Source: JBDRGD01 sp043818095
GTDB lineage: Bacteria > Chloroflexota > Dehalococcoidia > Dehalococcoidales > RBG-16-60-22
Length of the DNA stretch: 35,035 nt
Assembly: GCA_043818095.1 (NCBI GenBank)
Contig: JBDRGD010000020.1
Span: 1-35,035 of the forward strand
Direction: 5' to 3'
A program made the translations under genes and the position numbers. The notes below the pieces were generated by a model. That model was not told the origin of the DNA, ran no database searches, and was given only the letters and a program-made list of their open reading frames with translations. Shown here piece by piece: positions 23,502-31,222 of the stretch (its first letter is position 1; each line of letters begins with the position of its first letter).

Positions 23502-24653
23502 CTAGTGCTGGGTTAATTGCCAGAACTTGCCTTCCGTGCCGATGGACGGCGCAATGACCATCTCCGTCTGGTGCATCTCGGGTATCGTCGCCGCGCCGCA
23601 GACCCCCATCGCGGTCCGCAGGGCGCCCACCAGGTTCTGACTGCCGTCCGTCACCGAAGTCGGCCCGAAGAGGATTTGCTCCAGAGGCCCTTTCGTGCCT
23701 ACCTTTATCCGGGTCCCGCGCGGTAAAGCCGGATGCGGGTGCGCCATGCCCCAGTGATGGCCCAGTCCCGGGGCCTCATTCGCCTGGGCAAAAATCGAAC
23801 CCAGCATCACCCCGTCCGCCCCGGCGACCACGGCCTTGCACACGTCGCCGCCCTTGCGGAATCCGCCGTCGGTGATGATGGGGACGTAGCGTCCCGACTC
23901 CTGGAAATAGCTGTCCCGGGCCGCCGCACAGTCGATTGTTGCCGTAATCTGGGGCACGCCCACCCCCAGCACTTCCCGGGTGGTGCAGGCGGCCCCCGGC
24001 CCCACCCCTATCAGCACGCCGGCCACGCCGGTACGCATCAGTTCCAGGCAGGCGTTATAGCTCACGCAGTTGCCGACGACGATGGGAACCTTTATCTGCT
24101 GGCAGAGCTCCGAGAAAATGAGCCCGCGGTAGCTCTTGGAAACATGGCGGGCGGTGGTTACCGTAGACGCCACAACGATGATGTCCGCGCCGGCTTCCGC
24201 CGCCACCGCGGCGAAACGCTTGGTGGTCGCCGGTACGAAAGAAACGGCGCAGGTGCCGCCGCCCTTCTTGATTTGCTGCACCCGCTCGCCGATAAGTTTT
24301 TCCTTAATCGGCTCAGCGTAGATTTTCTGCATCAGCGGGGTGACCTCGTCCGGAGCCGCCCTGGCAATCTGCGCCAGGATTTCCTTCGGGTTATCGTAGC
24401 GGGCCTGCACCCCGTCCAGGTTCAGCACCGCCAGGCCGCCGTAGCGGCTCATCAGGACGGCAAAATCAACGTCCGTCACGCCGTCCATCGCAGAGGCGAT
24501 AAAGGGGAGGGGCAGGGTAATCCCGCCGATATTCAAATCGATATTGGTCTGGTCAGGATTGATGGTGAAGTCCCCGGGGACGATGGCCACCTCGTCGAAC
24601 CCGTAGGACTGTCTGAGCTGTTTGAACTGCGGGGCGCCCTTTTTGACTGCCAT
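23502..24653 (-). CDS. guaB3: GuaB3-family IMP dehydrogenase-related protein
   Basis: 383 aa, an IMPDH/GMP reductase barrel without the CBS pair of ordinary GuaB. Key segments are PFIASAMDGVTD, GGLAVLNLDGVQARY, GVGPGAACTTREVLGVG (active-site Cys loop; canonical IMPDH has GPGSICTTR) and IITDGGFRKGGDVCKAVVAGADGVMLGS. The C-terminal VTDGSQNLVGALRTAMGVCGA is also IMPDH-like. GuaB3 proteins are typical of Actinobacteria, cyanobacteria and Chloroflexota; the reaction is presumably IMP oxidation for GMP synthesis. The ATG at 24653 is only about 4 bases from the predicted transcription start. Confidence 0.88.
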   Translation of the reverse strand: MAVKKGAPQFKQLRQSYGFDEVAIVPGDFTINPDQTNIDLNIGGITLPLPFIASAMDGVTDVDFAVLMSRYGGLAVLNLDGVQARYDNPKEILAQIARAAPDEVTPLMQKIYAEPIKEKLIGERVQQIKKGGGTCAVSFVPATTKRFAAVAAEAGADIIVVASTVTTARHVSKSYRGLIFSELCQQIKVPIVVGNCVSYNACLELMRTGVAGVLIGVGPGAACTTREVLGVGVPQITATIDCAAARDSYFQESGRYVPIITDGGFRKGGDVCKAVVAGADGVMLGSIFAQANEAPGLGHHWGMAHPHPALPRGTRIKVGTKGPLEQILFGPTSVTDGSQNLVGALRTAMGVCGAATIPEMHQTEMVIAPSIGTEGKFWQLTQH

Positions 24654-24663
24654 CGTTACTCAG

Positions 24664-24692
24664 ACTATAGCAAAAACGCGGCCTTCCGTCAA
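24664..24692 (-). promoter_or_regulatory. Promoter of guaB3 (leaderless type)
   Basis: On the minus strand TTGACG (24692-24687), a 17-base spacer and TATAGT (24669-24664). The predicted start is at about 24657, 4 bases before ATG 24653, too close for a ribosome site. Confidence 0.72.
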
Positions 24693-24726
24693 GAAAATCC
24701 GGGGATGGGTCTAGTCCTTCTTACCT

Positions 24727-24798
24727 GTCATTGCGAGGAGCGCAGCGACGAAGCAATCAGTTTTTTCCTCCGCATCGGATTGCTTCGCTCGCGATGAC
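24727..24798. repeat. Dispersed palindromic repeat, copy 2
   Basis: It begins GTCATTGCGAGGAGCGCAGC and ends GCGATGAC, with inner arms CGAAGCAATC and GATTGCTTCG. Its 5' half nearly matches the unit at 22241-22313. It has the same end structure but a different loop, so the two are members of one repeat family. Confidence 0.75.
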
Positions 24799-24851
24799 GG
24801 TAAACCGCGAACGAACCGGTCATGCCCGCGGTAAAGTTCACTCTTGCTAGA

Positions 24852-24862
24852 TAGTGCCTAAT
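24852..24862 (+). repeat. 11-bp direct repeat, left copy (regulatory half site)
   Basis: TAGTGCCTAAT, identical to 25250-25260. It overlaps a possible promoter (TTCACT, 16 bases, TAATAT at 24858-24863) for the 24882 gene. The core TGCCTAAT matches one arm of the cheR operators. Confidence 0.5.
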
Positions 24863-24881
24863 ATCAAATCAGGAGGAAATC

Positions 24882-25076
24882 ATGATGGTATTCAACGACA
24901 CAGTTGAAATGGCGAAGTGGGTGCCAATTCTTGCATTAGTTTATATTTTTTTCCTGCAAGCTCTTTTGATTTACATCGTGCGCTTACGCTATCGTGAACA
25001 CCTAAAGATGGTTGAAAAGCCAGATACAGGCGATACCCCACAAGACCACAAAACCAATAACAATCCAATCAAGTAA
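24882..25076 (+). CDS. Small single-span membrane protein, unknown
   Basis: 64 aa. One hydrophobic helix (about residues 13-33, PILALVYIFFLQALLIYIV), then a basic stretch RLRYREH and a hydrophilic tail. AGGAGG stands 6 bases before ATG 24882. The local base composition is AT-richer than the flanks. The last 75 bases overlap a second small membrane-protein gene on the opposite strand. I do not recognise the family; roles such as a membrane toxin, leader peptide or transporter accessory are all open. Confidence 0.6.
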   Translation: MMVFNDTVEMAKWVPILALVYIFFLQALLIYIVRLRYREHLKMVEKPDTGDTPQDHKTNNNPIK

Positions 25077-25175
25077 AGGGCGGGCTGTAATGAAATTGCT
25101 TAATAATCCGCCTACTGCGGCGGAACCAAGAAACCATGCTAAAAATGAGACGACAACTTTGGCTTCTTTGCTCAT
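25002..25175 (-). CDS. Small two-span membrane protein, unknown
   Basis: 57 aa, starting MSKEAKVVVSFLAWFLGSAA and ending GIACIWLFNHL. Two hydrophobic helices (about 7-28 and 36-54) are joined by a short loop SNFITARPLLDW. AGGAGG lies 7 bases before ATG 25175, and AT-rich -10-like boxes (TATAAT, TATACT) lie upstream. It is convergent with the 24882 gene and overlaps its 3' end by 75 bases. Its coherent start, ribosome site and hydrophobic pattern argue that it is real. The plus-strand frame 25012-25266 across it has no ribosome site and is probably not coding. Confidence 0.6.
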   Translation of the reverse strand: MSKEAKVVVSFLAWFLGSAAVGGLLSNFITARPLLDWIVIGFVVLWGIACIWLFNHL

Positions 25176-25232
25176 TTTGTGCCTCCTGAGTGTTTATTGC
25201 GGAGTATATCATATACGATTATATGGAAACAA

Positions 25233-25268
25233 GCGCCTAATGGTGCAGGTAGTGCCTAATGACTAGGC
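25233..25268. promoter_or_regulatory. Cluster of TGCC-type half sites upstream of the 25175 gene
   Basis: It contains CGCCTAATGG (25234-25243), then TAGTGCCTAAT (25250-25260) and CTAGGCA (25263-25269 region). The two CCTAAT cores are 19 bases apart, the same spacing as in the cheR operators. The site lies just upstream of the -10 boxes of the minus-strand small gene. Confidence 0.45.
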
Positions 25269-25297
25269 AACGATTGAACTTTGCCGTTCCCGCAAGC

Positions 25298-25327
25298 TAG
25301 ACACACCCGCGCGGGGTAAGCTATAAT
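25298..25327 (+). promoter_or_regulatory. Promoter of rsmI and downstream genes
   Basis: TAGACA (25298-25303), an 18-base spacer and TATAAT (25322-25327). The predicted start is at about 25334, coinciding with a TTG that is in frame with rsmI. Confidence 0.62.
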
Positions 25328-25372
25328 AAATAATTGGCCGAAAAAGCAACCGGAAGACACGCCAGAATTAAG

Positions 25373-26239
25373 ATGATACCAGCACTCTACGTGGTCGCCA
25401 CGCCCATCGGTAACCTGGAAGATATCACGCTGAGGGGCATCCGCGTCCTCCGCGAGGTCGGCCTGATTGCCGCCGAGGACACCCGCAAGACGAAACGGCT
25501 GCTCAATAAATACGAAATCAGGACCCCGCTAACCAGCTATCACGAGCATAACAAGCTGAGCAAGCTGAACGAATTGCTCGCCATCCTGCGGGAGAAAGAC
25601 ATCGCCCTCGTGTCTGAGGCAGGCACGCCGGGCATGTCCGACCCCGGCTATGAACTGGTGCGTGCCGCCGGCCAGCAGGGCATCCCGGTGATACCCGTCC
25701 CCGGCCCCTCCGCGGTCATCAGCGCCCTGACCGTTTCCGGCCTGCCCACGGACCGTTTTCTCTTCTGCGGGTTCCTGCCCAACCGGCAGAGCGCCCGGCA
25801 GCGCGCCCTGCGGGAAATCGCCGCGGAGAGCGCTACGCTCGTTATCCTGGAAGCGCCCCACCGCCTGATTGCCAGCCTGGAGGACATCCGGCTGGTCCTG
25901 GGGGATAGGGAACTCGCCGTCTGCCGGGAGATGACCAAGCTGCACGAGGAGCTCTTCCGGGGCACCATCAGCGAGGCGATTGCCCGTTTCACGGCGCCGC
26001 GGGGGGAACTCACCCTGGTCATCGCCGGGCAGAAAGCCGCGGAGCCGCCGCAGCTTACCGGGGAAATCACCCGGCAGCTCCGGGACATGTACCTGGCGGG
26101 CGCGACCGCCCGGGAAGCGATTGCCCGCGTCTCCCGGGACACCGGGCTGCCCCGCAAAGAACTCTACCGCACATGGCTGCAGTTCCCGGAAAGCCGGGGG
26201 CAAGATAAGGACCTGTGCCACCTCACGGGGAGGAGATAA
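25373..26239 (+). CDS. rsmI: 16S rRNA (cytidine-1402-2'-O)-methyltransferase
   Basis: 288 aa. RsmI methylates C1402 in the decoding centre of 16S rRNA. Motifs of the tetrapyrrole-methylase-like family are present: LYVVATPIGNLEDITLR, AAEDTRKTKRLL, YHEHN, SEAGTPGMSDPGYELV, PGPSAVISALTVSGLPTDRF and ELTLVIAG. ATG 25373 gives the usual N-terminus MIPALYVVATP. The frame also extends to TTG 25334, which coincides with the predicted transcription start; a 13-residue-longer leaderless product cannot be excluded. It is followed after 3 bases by a zinc-finger miniprotein gene. Confidence 0.94.
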   Translation: MIPALYVVATPIGNLEDITLRGIRVLREVGLIAAEDTRKTKRLLNKYEIRTPLTSYHEHNKLSKLNELLAILREKDIALVSEAGTPGMSDPGYELVRAAGQQGIPVIPVPGPSAVISALTVSGLPTDRFLFCGFLPNRQSARQRALREIAAESATLVILEAPHRLIASLEDIRLVLGDRELAVCREMTKLHEELFRGTISEAIARFTAPRGELTLVIAGQKAAEPPQLTGEITRQLRDMYLAGATAREAIARVSRDTGLPRKELYRTWLQFPESRGQDKDLCHLTGRR

Positions 26240-26242
26240 ACA

Positions 26243-26461
26243 ATGCGCCGAGGTTGTATTTCATTAGGCGAAATCAAGTGCGACGAATGCGGGACCATAA
26301 TTCCCCACCCGGACCGCTACCTGGTCGTGGATGAAAAGGACGGCGTCGAAGATGAAGAAGGCGAGCCGCGCCGCTACTGCGTCGCCTGCGCTGAGAAGAA
26401 AGGCTACACCCACAGCAAGGAGGAAAAGGGGGAGAACATTCTCACCTTCTTCGAGCAGTAA
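26243..26461 (+). CDS. Small two-CxxC zinc-binding protein, unknown
   Basis: 72 aa. IKCDECGTIIPHPDRYLVV near the N-terminus and RRYCVACAEKKGY further on provide four cysteines for one zinc ion. The rest is charged. AGGAG lies 8 bases before ATG 26243. It sits between rsmI and metG in a tight operon and is probably co-expressed with translation genes. It has no named function that I can assign. Confidence 0.8.
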   Translation: MRRGCISLGEIKCDECGTIIPHPDRYLVVDEKDGVEDEEGEPRRYCVACAEKKGYTHSKEEKGENILTFFEQ

Positions 26462-26479
26462 GTCTCCTCCTGATGCCGT

Positions 26480-28159
26480 ATGACGGAGAGAATCTTTATC
26501 GGCGTTGCCTGGCCCTACGCCAACGGCTCGCTCCACCTGGGGCACATCGCCGGGGCATACCTGCCCGCGGACATCTTCGCCCGCTACCACCGGAGCCGGG
26601 GGAACGAGGTCCTCATGGTCTCCGGGTCGGACCAGCACGGCACGCCGATAACCCTCAAAGCCGAGGAAGAAGGCAAGACGCCCGCGGAAATCGCCCGCCG
26701 TTATCACGAGGAATTCCTGGTTTCCTGGCGGCGACTGGGCATCTCCTTCGACCTTTTTACGAGCACGGAGACCGCCAACCATGCCGCCGCGGCCCAGGAT
26801 ATTTTCCTGACCCTGCAGGAAAAGGGCTATATCTTCCCGGAGTCCGTGATGCAGGCTTACTGCCCCAAATGCCAGCGCTTTCTCCCGGACCGCTACGTGG
26901 AGGGCACCTGCCCTTTCTGTAATCACACCGCCGCCCGCGGCGACCAGTGCGACAAGTGCGGCAAGCCGATGAACACGGAAGAGCTCCTGGAGGCCCGCTG
27001 CCGCGTCTGCGGCACCACCCCGGAGTTCAAGACTTCGGCGCACTTCTTCCTGAAACTGAGCGCCTTCCAGGAAAAGCTGGAGGAGTGGGCCGGCTCGCAG
27101 ACACAGTGGCGCCCCAACGTGATGAACTTCACCCGGCGCTACCTGAAAGAAGGCCTCCGGGACCGGGCGATTACCCGGGACATCGCATGGGGCATCCCGA
27201 TACCCCTCCCCGGCTACGAGGGGAAACGCCTCTACGTCTGGTTTGAGGCAGTTATCGGCTACTTCTCCGCCGCCCGGGAATGGGCGCAGAACCGCGGCAC
27301 GCCGGAAGCGTGGCGTCCCTTCTGGGAAAAGACCGGCGGGGCGAAAAGCTATTATTTCATCGGCAAGGACAACATCCCTTTCCACACCCTCATCTGGCCC
27401 GCGATGCTCATGGGCTACGACGAGGCGCTCAACCTCCCCTACGACGTCCCCGCCAACGAGTTCCTCACCATCGAAGGACGGAAGCTCTCCACCAGCCAGA
27501 ACTGGGCGGTCTGGGTGCCGGATTTCCTGGCGCGCTACGACCCCGACCCCCTGCGCTACATCCTCGCTATCAACATGCCGGAGACGGGAGACACGGACTT
27601 CTCCTGGCGCGAGTTCGTCCGCCGCAACAACGACGAGCTGGTGGCGACGTACGGCAACCTGGTCAACCGGGTGCTCACATTCGTCTATAAGAACTTCGAC
27701 GGCGGCGTGCCGGACGGGGGAGAGCCCGACGAGGCGGCGCGGCAGCTCCTGGCGGAGAGCGAGGCCTGCCTGGCGGAGACCGGCCGGCTCATCGAAAGCT
27801 GCAGCTTCAAGCAGGCAATCATGCGGGTGATGCAGCTCGCCCAGGCGACGAACCGTTACCTGGACGCCGCAGCGCCCTGGAAAGCCATCAAGGAGGACCG
27901 GCAGGCGGCCGCCGGGTCTCTTTACACGGCGCTGACCGTGATTACCCAGTTGAAAAACATGTTCTATCCCTTCCTCCCTTTCAGCTCCCAGAAAGTCCAC
28001 GAATACCTGGGCTTCCCCGGGGAGGTGGCCGACACCGGCTGGCGCTGGCAGGAACTGCCCCCCCACCAGAAGCTCATGCCACCCCAGCCCGTTTTCCAGA
28101 AACTTGAGGAGAGCGTCGTTACCGAGGAGACCGGAGCCCTCGGGCAGACGGCGGCTTAG
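26480..28159 (+). CDS. metG: Methionyl-tRNA synthetase
   Basis: 559 aa. It charges tRNA-Met. The class I HIGH motif appears as HLGH in ANGSLHLGHIAGAYLPAD, and the KMSKS motif as KLSTS in EGRKLSTSQNW. Four zinc knuckle pairs (CPKC, CPFC, CDKC, CRVC, about residues 130-180) mark the type with two zinc sites. The length fits a form without the C-terminal tRNA-binding (EMAP) domain. No Shine-Dalgarno site is evident before ATG 26480, 18 bases after the preceding stop. Confidence 0.95.
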   Translation: MTERIFIGVAWPYANGSLHLGHIAGAYLPADIFARYHRSRGNEVLMVSGSDQHGTPITLKAEEEGKTPAEIARRYHEEFLVSWRRLGISFDLFTSTETANHAAAAQDIFLTLQEKGYIFPESVMQAYCPKCQRFLPDRYVEGTCPFCNHTAARGDQCDKCGKPMNTEELLEARCRVCGTTPEFKTSAHFFLKLSAFQEKLEEWAGSQTQWRPNVMNFTRRYLKEGLRDRAITRDIAWGIPIPLPGYEGKRLYVWFEAVIGYFSAAREWAQNRGTPEAWRPFWEKTGGAKSYYFIGKDNIPFHTLIWPAMLMGYDEALNLPYDVPANEFLTIEGRKLSTSQNWAVWVPDFLARYDPDPLRYILAINMPETGDTDFSWREFVRRNNDELVATYGNLVNRVLTFVYKNFDGGVPDGGEPDEAARQLLAESEACLAETGRLIESCSFKQAIMRVMQLAQATNRYLDAAAPWKAIKEDRQAAAGSLYTALTVITQLKNMFYPFLPFSSQKVHEYLGFPGEVADTGWRWQELPPHQKLMPPQPVFQKLEESVVTEETGALGQTAA

Positions 28160-28167
28160 GAACGAAG

Positions 28168-29133
28168 TTGGAACTGAACGAGATTTACGCGCCGGTACAG
28201 GCAGACCTGGACAAGGTCAAGGACGAGCTGAAGTCCATCAGCAGGGTCGATTTTCCCTGGCTCTCGGAGCAGCTGGAGCACGTCGTCAAGGGGGTGGGCA
28301 AAGGCATCCGCCCGGCGCTGACCCTCCTCTCCGGAAAGTTCCACCACTACGACCTGGAATACCTGCTGCCGATGGCGGTCTCCGTGGAGCTGATGCATAC
28401 CTCCACGCTGGTGCACGACGACGCCATCGATAAATCTTCCGTAAGGCGCGGGCAGCCCACCATCAACTTTCTCTGGGGACAGGACATCGCCATCCTGCTG
28501 GGCGATTACCTCTTTGCCAAGGCCGGGGAGTATGTCTCCGACACGCGGAACCCGCGCGCCATCAAGCTCTTTTCCCAGACCCTAGGGATTATCTCCAGCG
28601 GGGAAATCAACCAGTTCCGGGCGGCTTTCAACCCGGACCAGACCCGGGACGCCTACCTGAAACGCATCGGCGGGAAGACCGCCTCGCTTTTCGCCCTGTC
28701 CACCGGGTCCGGCGCCATCCTGACCAAAGCCCCCGAGTCCGCCATCGCCATCCTGCGGGACTACGGCTATCACCTGGGCATCGCTTTCCAGATTGTGGAC
28801 GACATCCTGGACTTTATCGGCACAGAGGATACGCTGGGGAAACCGGTGGGGTCGGACCTCGCCCAGGGGACGCTCACTCTCCCGGCCATGCTCCTGCTGG
28901 AAAAATATCCCGGCCCGGGCAACCCCGTCCGGAAATCCTTTACCGAGAAAAGCTCCGCCTATATCGCTGAGGCCATCGACCGCATCAAGAACTCGTCCAT
29001 CGTCGACGAATGCTATCGGGTGGCTTCGGAATACTGCGACAAAGCCTGCCGCGACCTCGGCAGCCTGCCGGAAAGCCCGGCAGGCCCGCTGCTGAGGGAA
29101 CTGGCGGATTATGTCCTCCGCCGCCGGATTTAG
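28168..29133 (+). CDS. trans-Polyprenyl diphosphate synthase
   Basis: 321 aa. It condenses IPP with allylic diphosphates to build the isoprenoid chain of quinones or other lipids, a sink for the MEP pathway genes at the other end of the window. The first Asp-rich motif is LVHDDAIDKSSVRRG and the second is QIVDDILDF, with GKGIRPAL near the N-terminus and GGKTASLF. The start is TTG 28168, 8 bases after the metG stop. The chain length of the product cannot be read safely from sequence (long-chain, octaprenyl-like, is likely). Confidence 0.92.
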   Translation: MELNEIYAPVQADLDKVKDELKSISRVDFPWLSEQLEHVVKGVGKGIRPALTLLSGKFHHYDLEYLLPMAVSVELMHTSTLVHDDAIDKSSVRRGQPTINFLWGQDIAILLGDYLFAKAGEYVSDTRNPRAIKLFSQTLGIISSGEINQFRAAFNPDQTRDAYLKRIGGKTASLFALSTGSGAILTKAPESAIAILRDYGYHLGIAFQIVDDILDFIGTEDTLGKPVGSDLAQGTLTLPAMLLLEKYPGPGNPVRKSFTEKSSAYIAEAIDRIKNSSIVDECYRVASEYCDKACRDLGSLPESPAGPLLRELADYVLRRRI

Positions 29134-29164
29134 CCTTTCCCGGTAACGCCCGCAGCCCCACCGC

Positions 29165-31105
29165 CTATTCGGTTGGCGTCGGCTTTTGCTCCGGCACCAG
29201 GCGCGGCACCGGCGGGGCTTTCTTCGGCTTCGGCCCGATAGTGACGGAGGCTTCCGGAGTTACCGGCACCGGCTCCGCGGAAGGCTTGGGCGGCTTCCGC
29301 CGCCGCCGGGGTGCATTCTCATTCAGCAGGGCGTCCAACTCGGTCCCTTCGATGGTCTCCTGGGCGATAAGCTTGTCCGCAATCAGCTTCAGCTTGGCTT
29401 TGTTCTCCGTTAATATCTTCTGCGCTGTCTCCATTGCCTGATTGATAACGCCGTTTACTTCCTCGTCAATGGCATCCGCCAATTTATCGCCGTAATCTTT
29501 CTGTTCCGAGAGTTCCCGGCCCAGGAAAACAAGCTCCTGCTTGTCTCCGAAGGTACGCGGGCCCAGTTTATCACTCATGCCATATTCCGTAACCATCTTG
29601 TGCGCCCATGCTGTAGCCTGCTTGATATCAAAAGAGGCACCGCTGGTAATTTCATCAAAGACGAGCTTCTCCGCCACATGCCCTCCCAGCAAAGTTGCCA
29701 CCTTATCCTTTATCTCAGAGCGACTCATAAGATAGCGGTCTTCGATGGGCAACATTTTGGTGTGCCCCAGGGACATCCCCCGGGCGACTATCGAAATCTT
29801 GTGCACGGGGTCGGCGTTGGGCAGCAGCTTGGCGACGAGGGCATGCCCGGCCTCGTAGTAAGCGATGATTTCCTTCTCGCGGGTGCTTATCTTGCGGCTG
29901 CGCCGCTCCGGACCGGCAATCACGCGGTCCACGGACTCCTCGAACTCCTCCATGCCGACGCTCTTCTTCCCGCGCCGCGCCGCCAGGATCGCCGCCTCGT
30001 TCACCAGGTTGGCGATGTCCGCACCGCTGAAGCCCACCGTGCCCTTCGCCAGGTTCTCCAGGCTGACCCCCTTCGCCAGGGGCTTGCCCTTGGAGTGCAC
30101 TTTCAGAATCGCCAGCCGCCCGACGATATCGGGGCGGTCCAGCATCACCCGCCGGTCAAAGCGTCCCGGGCGCAGCAGGGCGGGGTCCAGGATGTCCGGG
30201 CGGTTCGTGGCGGCGATAACGATGATGCTGGTATTGGTATCAAACCCGTCCATTTCGACGAGAATCTGGTTCAACGTCTGTTCCCGCTCATCGTGGCTGC
30301 CCCCCAGCCCGGCGCCGCGCTGCCGTCCCACGGCATCAATCTCATCGATAAAAATGATGCAGGGGGCGTTCCGCTTCGCCTGGTCAAAGAGGTCACGCAC
30401 GCGCGAGGCCCCCACGCCGACGAACATCTCCACGAACTCGCTGCCGCTGATGGAGAAGAAAGGCACGTCCGCTTCCCCGGCGACGGCGCGGGCGAGCAAC
30501 GTTTTCCCCGTCCCCGGGGGACCGATGAGCAGCACCCCGCGCGGGATGCGCGCCCCCAGGCTCTGGAACTTCTCGCGGGCCTTGAGGAACTCCACCACCT
30601 CCCGCAGGTCCTGCTTCGCTTCCTCCACACCGGCGACATCCTCGAAGGTCACCGTGGAGCGGTTAGCGGAAAAGAGCCGCGCGCGGCTCCGCCCGAAGGT
30701 CATCGCCTGGTTATTGGCGCCGCGGGCCTGCCGGAAGAGGAAAAAAAGCAGCGCCCCGAAGAGAATCAGCGGCAGGAAGTTGATGAACAGGCTGCCCCAG
30801 TTAATCCCGGAAGAGCCCTTGACGTCGACGATGACGCTGTCCAGGTTCAATCCCTTGATGTCGTAGATATTGGCATTCGGCTCTTTGAACGTCTTGTATT
30901 CCTTGCCACCGACGGTAGTAATCAGCAGGGCGTCTTCTTCCACCGCGATTTTGGTAATCTCGTGGTTCTGGGACATGGTGACCACCTGGGACAGGGGCAC
31001 CTCTTCCGGCTGAGGAGTCTCCGGCATAATCATAATAAACAGGAAGATGCCGGCGATCATAATCGCCAGGAAAATCATCGTGTTGTTCTTCAGGTTCGGT
31101 TTCAT
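29165..31105 (-). CDS. ftsH: ATP-dependent membrane zinc metalloprotease FtsH
   Basis: 646 aa. Two N-terminal membrane helices (about 8-26 and 104-124) flank an external domain. The AAA+ module has GPPGTGKT (Walker A), IIFIDEIDAVG (Walker B) and the SRH region ATNRPDILDPALLRPGRFDR. The protease domain has an altered zinc motif: the usual HEAGH reads YEAGH in IIAYYEAGHALVAKLL. That replaces the first zinc-ligand His with Tyr, so peptidase activity may be impaired (see findings). The C-terminus is Pro/Lys-rich. It degrades membrane and regulatory proteins in the family. ATG 31105 has GAGGTGG upstream. Confidence 0.94.
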   Translation of the reverse strand: MKPNLKNNTMIFLAIMIAGIFLFIMIMPETPQPEEVPLSQVVTMSQNHEITKIAVEEDALLITTVGGKEYKTFKEPNANIYDIKGLNLDSVIVDVKGSSGINWGSLFINFLPLILFGALLFFLFRQARGANNQAMTFGRSRARLFSANRSTVTFEDVAGVEEAKQDLREVVEFLKAREKFQSLGARIPRGVLLIGPPGTGKTLLARAVAGEADVPFFSISGSEFVEMFVGVGASRVRDLFDQAKRNAPCIIFIDEIDAVGRQRGAGLGGSHDEREQTLNQILVEMDGFDTNTSIIVIAATNRPDILDPALLRPGRFDRRVMLDRPDIVGRLAILKVHSKGKPLAKGVSLENLAKGTVGFSGADIANLVNEAAILAARRGKKSVGMEEFEESVDRVIAGPERRSRKISTREKEIIAYYEAGHALVAKLLPNADPVHKISIVARGMSLGHTKMLPIEDRYLMSRSEIKDKVATLLGGHVAEKLVFDEITSGASFDIKQATAWAHKMVTEYGMSDKLGPRTFGDKQELVFLGRELSEQKDYGDKLADAIDEEVNGVINQAMETAQKILTENKAKLKLIADKLIAQETIEGTELDALLNENAPRRRRKPPKPSAEPVPVTPEASVTIGPKPKKAPPVPRLVPEQKPTPTE

Positions 31106-31135
31106 CTTGCCACCTCAAAGCCCCGGCAAAGGGCT

Positions 31136-31155
31136 ATCTCTATTATAACAGAGAT
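31136..31155 (-). promoter_or_regulatory. ftsH extended -10 promoter inside a palindrome
   Basis: On the minus strand TGTTATAAT is an extended -10 element (TATAAT at 31147-31142). It is flanked exactly by ATCTCT and AGAGAT, a perfect 6-bp inverted repeat with an 8-base centre. A protein bound to this palindrome would block the promoter. The -35 box is weak. Confidence 0.55.
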
Positions 31156-31222
31156 GGTGGAAAAAGCTATAAAGGCAACCCCGGCTTTATCCGCGGTGAA
31201 GAAACGCCCGCCCTGCCGGCGC

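Noticed and set aside
22241..24798. CRISPR array from the repeated intergenic units
   Set aside because: Only two diverged palindromic copies 2.4 kb apart, no regular spacing and no cas genes.
25012..25266. 84-codon plus-strand frame in the AT-rich islet
   Set aside because: No ribosome site at its start, and the opposite strand encodes a better small membrane protein with AGGAGG before its ATG.
26264..28066. 600-codon minus-strand frame across metG
   Set aside because: Shadow of a clear methionyl-tRNA synthetase gene.
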